From contig JAZNXH010000164.1 of assembly GCA_045593785.1 (NCBI GenBank), forward strand, positions 1 through 26,458: 26,458 bases of DNA, written 5' to 3'. The DNA is from SZUA-448 sp045593785 (GTDB lineage: Bacteria; Bacillota; Clostridia; Lachnospirales; Lachnospiraceae). Shown here in pieces: positions 24,327 through 26,458 of this stretch (within the stretch, counting starts at the first letter, position 1; each line of letters begins with the position of its first letter). The notes beneath the pieces are model-generated. The model was not told the DNA's origin. It was given only the letters and a program-made list of their open reading frames with translations, and made no database searches. The position numbers and the translations under genes are program-made.

Positions 24327-24992
24327 TTACTCGGACAACCTCTGCTCCCGTTCCAGCAGATCTGCCTCCCAGGCCTTTAATTCCTGTTCCTGCAACTGCA
24401 GTTCTTCCTGCCATGCAGAATACTTGTCCAGTACCTGTTGTTCTGCATCCAGAAGCGGAGAAGAATCACTAAAATATACCATAGCAAGCATACCGATAAT
24501 CACTGCGGCCAGCACCGCAATCACAATCTTATAGTTCCGCTGTTTGTCACGGTACATCTCACGGATATTGCGCACCTGGGTACGGCTGGTATCCTTCAGA
24601 CTCTGCGTACGCTTATGCACTGCTTCTACAATCCGAGCTTCCTCTTCTGCTGACAATTCTTCCTCGGATAGTCTATCCGTAATATCTGCACTGCTTGCAG
24701 ATACTTTTTGCGTACCGTTCTGCTTCACGCTGATATATATCTTCGGAAGGTCCGGCTCCGAATATCTGCCTGACTCGGACAGTATCCGGTACAACTCTGC
24801 CAGAAACGAGTATCCTACTGCTGTAGAAAACACATTATTATCAATCAACTTCGTATATATAGCATAAACTGCATCGATTCTTTCAAAATTCGTCTTGGAA
24901 CGAATATACTTTACTGTCTCCGATTCTTTTGCTGCAGTTGCAGCTACCGCTGCATCATCAAAATAAAATCCTTCGATTGTTTGTCTGCTCAA
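24327..24992 (-). CDS. Unrecognised single-pass membrane protein with C-terminal coiled coil
   Basis: I recognise no family for this 221-residue protein. The N-terminal 100 residues look globular and helical. Residues 108-150 are highly charged. One membrane helix lies at about 155-174 (KIVIAVLAAVIIGMLAMVYF), and residues 181-221 form an acidic heptad-like coiled coil rich in Gln, Glu and Leu. Having no signal peptide, the N-terminus is probably cytoplasmic and the coiled coil outside. The start is TTG 24992, supported by AGGAG eight bases upstream; no ATG nearby is in frame. It follows the cyclophilin lipoprotein gene by 15 bases, so the two are very likely co-transcribed. Confidence 0.8.
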   Translation of the reverse strand: MSRQTIEGFYFDDAAVAATAAKESETVKYIRSKTNFERIDAVYAIYTKLIDNNVFSTAVGYSFLAELYRILSESGRYSEPDLPKIYISVKQNGTQKVSASSADITDRLSEEELSAEEEARIVEAVHKRTQSLKDTSRTQVRNIREMYRDKQRNYKIVIAVLAAVIIGMLAMVYFSDSSPLLDAEQQVLDKYSAWQEELQLQEQELKAWEADLLEREQRLSE

Positions 24993-25007
24993 TTTATCAT
25001 CTCCTGA

Positions 25008-25826
25008 TTAGTAGGTAAAAATTCGGATTGTCTTAATTGTAATCTCTTCAACCGGACGATCTTTGCCATCTGTTATAGTTCCGGCAATCGCGTCCAACAC
25101 TTCAAATCCATCATACATCTGACCGAATACGGTATGATGTCCGTGCAGCCACGGTGCACCACCGTAAGTCAGGTATTCATTCAGAACCTCATCACTCAGT
25201 TCTGTCTTAAAACCGGCTTCCAGATATTCCTGCAAACTGTATCCTTTATACTCCACCAGTTCCTTCAGACTCTGCACGGATGCGGCATCTGCCTGCATCA
25301 GGAAGAATTGACTCTCATTGGTGTCTGCACCGGCATTTGCCATACAGAGTGCACCACGGAACGGTTCCAATTCCGGAACAATCTCATCCTCGAATGGCTT
25401 TCCGTAAATGCTGTCACCGCCGTAACCCGTACCTTCCGGGTCACCGCCCTGAATCATAAAATCATCAATCACACGATGAAGCAAGGTATTATCATAGTAC
25501 CCTTCTCTTGCATGCGTCAGGAAGTTCTCTACTGCCTTCGGCGCTTTGCCGGGGAAGAACCTCACAAAGATAGAACCATATCCATCCACGATAATCTCAG
25601 CCGCCGTCTCTCCGGGAACCATCTGTGCAAATTGCAGCTTCTGCTGTGCGGTAGGAGACAAACAAGGTTCCCCCTCCCAATCTTCCATCACAATCGGGGT
25701 CGGAGACGGTCCTGCCCCTTCTTCCATTGGTTGTTCTGCTTCACCACATGAAATGCCTCCTATACATAAAACCAGTGACAGCAACAGGCAACCTGCTTTC
25801 CTTCTATATATCGCAGTTTTTTTCAT
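25008..25826 (-). CDS. Cyclophilin-type peptidyl-prolyl isomerase lipoprotein
   Basis: This extracytoplasmic foldase speeds cis-trans proline isomerisation in exported proteins. The 272-residue product has a signal peptide with likely lipidated C27 (GISCGEAEQP; glycine at -3 makes the lipobox imperfect) and a short Pro/Thr linker. The cyclophilin domain (about 75-270) carries LLHRVIDDFMIQGGDP, GYGGDS, SQFFLMQ and HTVFGQMYDGFEVLDAI. An insertion of about 50 residues separates SQFFLMQ from the HTVFG segment. ATG 25826 starts a normal signal peptide and has GGAAGG upstream. The frame is open to 25868, but that adds charged residues before the signal. It is first in a two-gene unit. Confidence 0.92.
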   Translation of the reverse strand: MKKTAIYRRKAGCLLLSLVLCIGGISCGEAEQPMEEGAGPSPTPIVMEDWEGEPCLSPTAQQKLQFAQMVPGETAAEIIVDGYGSIFVRFFPGKAPKAVENFLTHAREGYYDNTLLHRVIDDFMIQGGDPEGTGYGGDSIYGKPFEDEIVPELEPFRGALCMANAGADTNESQFFLMQADAASVQSLKELVEYKGYSLQEYLEAGFKTELSDEVLNEYLTYGGAPWLHGHHTVFGQMYDGFEVLDAIAGTITDGKDRPVEEITIKTIRIFTY

Positions 25827-25900
25827 TGTTATATTCCTTCCTTTTTCACATTCTATATCATCTTGCAAAATATAATTTTCATTCTATAACCATACCTTAC

Positions 25901-25929
25901 AGTATAAACAATTTCCGCTCCAACATCAA
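25901..25929 (-). promoter_or_regulatory. Probable promoter of the cyclophilin gene
   Basis: On the minus strand TTGATG (25924-25929), a 17-base spacer and TATACT (25901-25906), about 75 bases before the ATG. It is back to back with the divergent MATE promoter. Confidence 0.65.
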
Positions 25930-25950
25930 CCAAAAATACAGAAAACGCAA

Positions 25951-25979
25951 TTGACAAAACCTCCTTTCGAATCCATAAT
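25951..25979 (+). promoter_or_regulatory. Strong promoter of the MATE gene
   Basis: A perfect TTGACA (25951-25956), a 17-base spacer and CATAAT (25974-25979). The predicted start near 25986 gives a leader of about 28 bases with GGGAG before the ATG. Confidence 0.8.
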
Positions 25980-25992
25980 GGTATCGCATTAT
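25975..25992. promoter_or_regulatory. Inverted repeat over the MATE -10 and start point, operator candidate
   Basis: ATAATG and CATTAT are perfect 6-base arms around GTATCG. They cover the -10 hexamer and the start point, the classic place for a MarR- or TetR-type repressor of an efflux pump. No such regulator gene is visible in the window. Confidence 0.5.
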
Positions 25993-26013
25993 AAGAACAA
26001 TCAGGGAGTTCCC

Positions 26014-26458
26014 ATGAAACATATAAGTAAGCATACAACAGAAACAATGAATTCACAGACAGGCAATCACAATCCGCTCAGCAACAAAGCCCTGCTCCTC
26101 GCCATCATGACCCTGGCATGGCCGACAATGCTCGAACAGCTCTTACATACCGCCGTCCAATATATCGATACTGCCATGGTCGGCTCCCTCGGCACGGATG
26201 CAACCGCCGCCGTCGGTGCTACCACGACCGTCAACTGGCTGATTGGCAGTACAATCTCAGCTGTCGCAGTAGGCTTTTTGGCATTTATCGCACAGGCACA
26301 CGGTGCAGGTGAACTGAAAAAAATCAAAAAGGCGGCTGCGCAGGCAGTCCTTGCTGTATTGTTCTGTGGTATTCTGTTTACTGTACTTACTTTAAGTCTC
26401 AGTCCGGTCATTCCCGCATGGATGCAGGTAGATGAGTCCATCCGCCCGATGGCGTCAA
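26014..26458 (+). CDS. MATE family efflux transporter (3' end cut by window edge)
   Basis: The first 148 codons are present. A hydrophilic start (MKHISKHTTETMNSQ) leads to MATE-type helices: ALLLAIMTLAWPTMLEQLLH, the conserved QYIDTAMVGSLGTDATAAVG, and WLIGSTISAVAVGFLAFIAQ followed by the loop GAGELKKIKKAAAQA. MATE pumps export drugs or metabolites using sodium or proton gradients. ATG 26014 has GGGAG five bases upstream and a strong promoter. Codon usage is richer in GC than some neighbours, but not clearly foreign. The gene is transcribed away from the cyclophilin operon. Confidence 0.92.
   Translation, partial: MKHISKHTTETMNSQTGNHNPLSNKALLLAIMTLAWPTMLEQLLHTAVQYIDTAMVGSLGTDATAAVGATTTVNWLIGSTISAVAVGFLAFIAQAHGAGELKKIKKAAAQAVLAVLFCGILFTVLTLSLSPVIPAWMQVDESIRPMAS

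Noticed and set aside
25898..25970. Possible leader peptide upstream of the cyclophilin gene (minus strand, AAAGGAGG followed by a TTG frame of about 15 codons)
   Set aside because: It lies largely upstream of the proposed transcription start and overlaps the divergent promoters; the ribosome-site match is likely accidental.
26067..26441. Minus-strand open frame opposite the MATE gene
   Set aside because: The plus strand carries conserved MATE helices with a strong promoter and ribosome site; the antisense frame is a compositional shadow.
1..26458. CRISPR array, insertion sequence, prophage, toxin-antitoxin, tRNA or rRNA
   Set aside because: No spaced direct repeats, transposase or integrase motifs, phage structural genes, paired toxin-antitoxin frames or cloverleaf sequences were seen on either strand.

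Overview
The window looks like chromosomal core DNA from a low-to-mid GC, motile Firmicute of the class Clostridia, most likely a Lachnospiraceae-type gut anaerobe. This is inferred from gene types: PyrDB/PyrK dihydroorotate dehydrogenase, a stand-alone giant 2-hydroxyacyl-CoA dehydratase activase fusion, CheV, GtrA and ComFB family proteins. Strong GGAGG-type ribosome binding sites, several TTG starts and canonical TTGnnn-17-TAnnnT promoters agree. I see no phage, insertion sequence, CRISPR array, tRNA or rRNA.

Left part (1-11410): almost everything is on the minus strand. Reading in the direction of transcription, the order is a LysM/proline-rich small protein, pyrK-pyrD, pyrE, a 49-residue membrane micropeptide gene, galK, lepB, queA, a U32 peptidase-like RNA hydroxylation protein and a Nudix hydrolase. 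Further left lies a separate GtrA plus RlmI-like methyltransferase pair that runs off the left edge. The one plus-strand gene here is comFB (1849-2178). It is transcribed divergently from gtrA from a near-consensus promoter, and an 18-bp near-perfect palindrome lies over its -35 side.

Centre (11410-16050): a single plus-strand transcription unit has a TTGAAA-17-TATAAT promoter, a 1434-residue protein with two activator-type ATPase (ASKHA) domains fused to CoA-enzyme-activase and dehydratase-subunit-like domains, and a strong bidirectional terminator.

Right part (16050-26458): mostly minus strand again. A likely six-gene operon runs lipoprotein, cheV, zinc-ribbon/acidic membrane protein, hisH, hisF, ung. 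Upstream of it lies a two-component system (OmpR-type regulator and histidine kinase, ATGA overlap) with its own promoter. Before that comes a pair encoding a cyclophilin-type lipoprotein and an unrecognised single-pass membrane protein. A divergent MATE efflux gene, cut by the right edge, has a strong promoter whose -10 is covered by an inverted repeat.

Taken together, most genes are housekeeping: pyrimidine and histidine synthesis, tRNA/rRNA modification, secretion and DNA repair. I see no convincing defence island or obviously new multi-gene system. The least explained items are the lipoprotein/CheV/zinc-ribbon protein trio, the orphan comFB with its palindrome, the giant activase fusion, the 49-residue micropeptide, the cyclophilin partner protein, and several leader hairpins that could be regulatory. 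Starts were often moved inward from the longest open frame, using Shine-Dalgarno position and family length.
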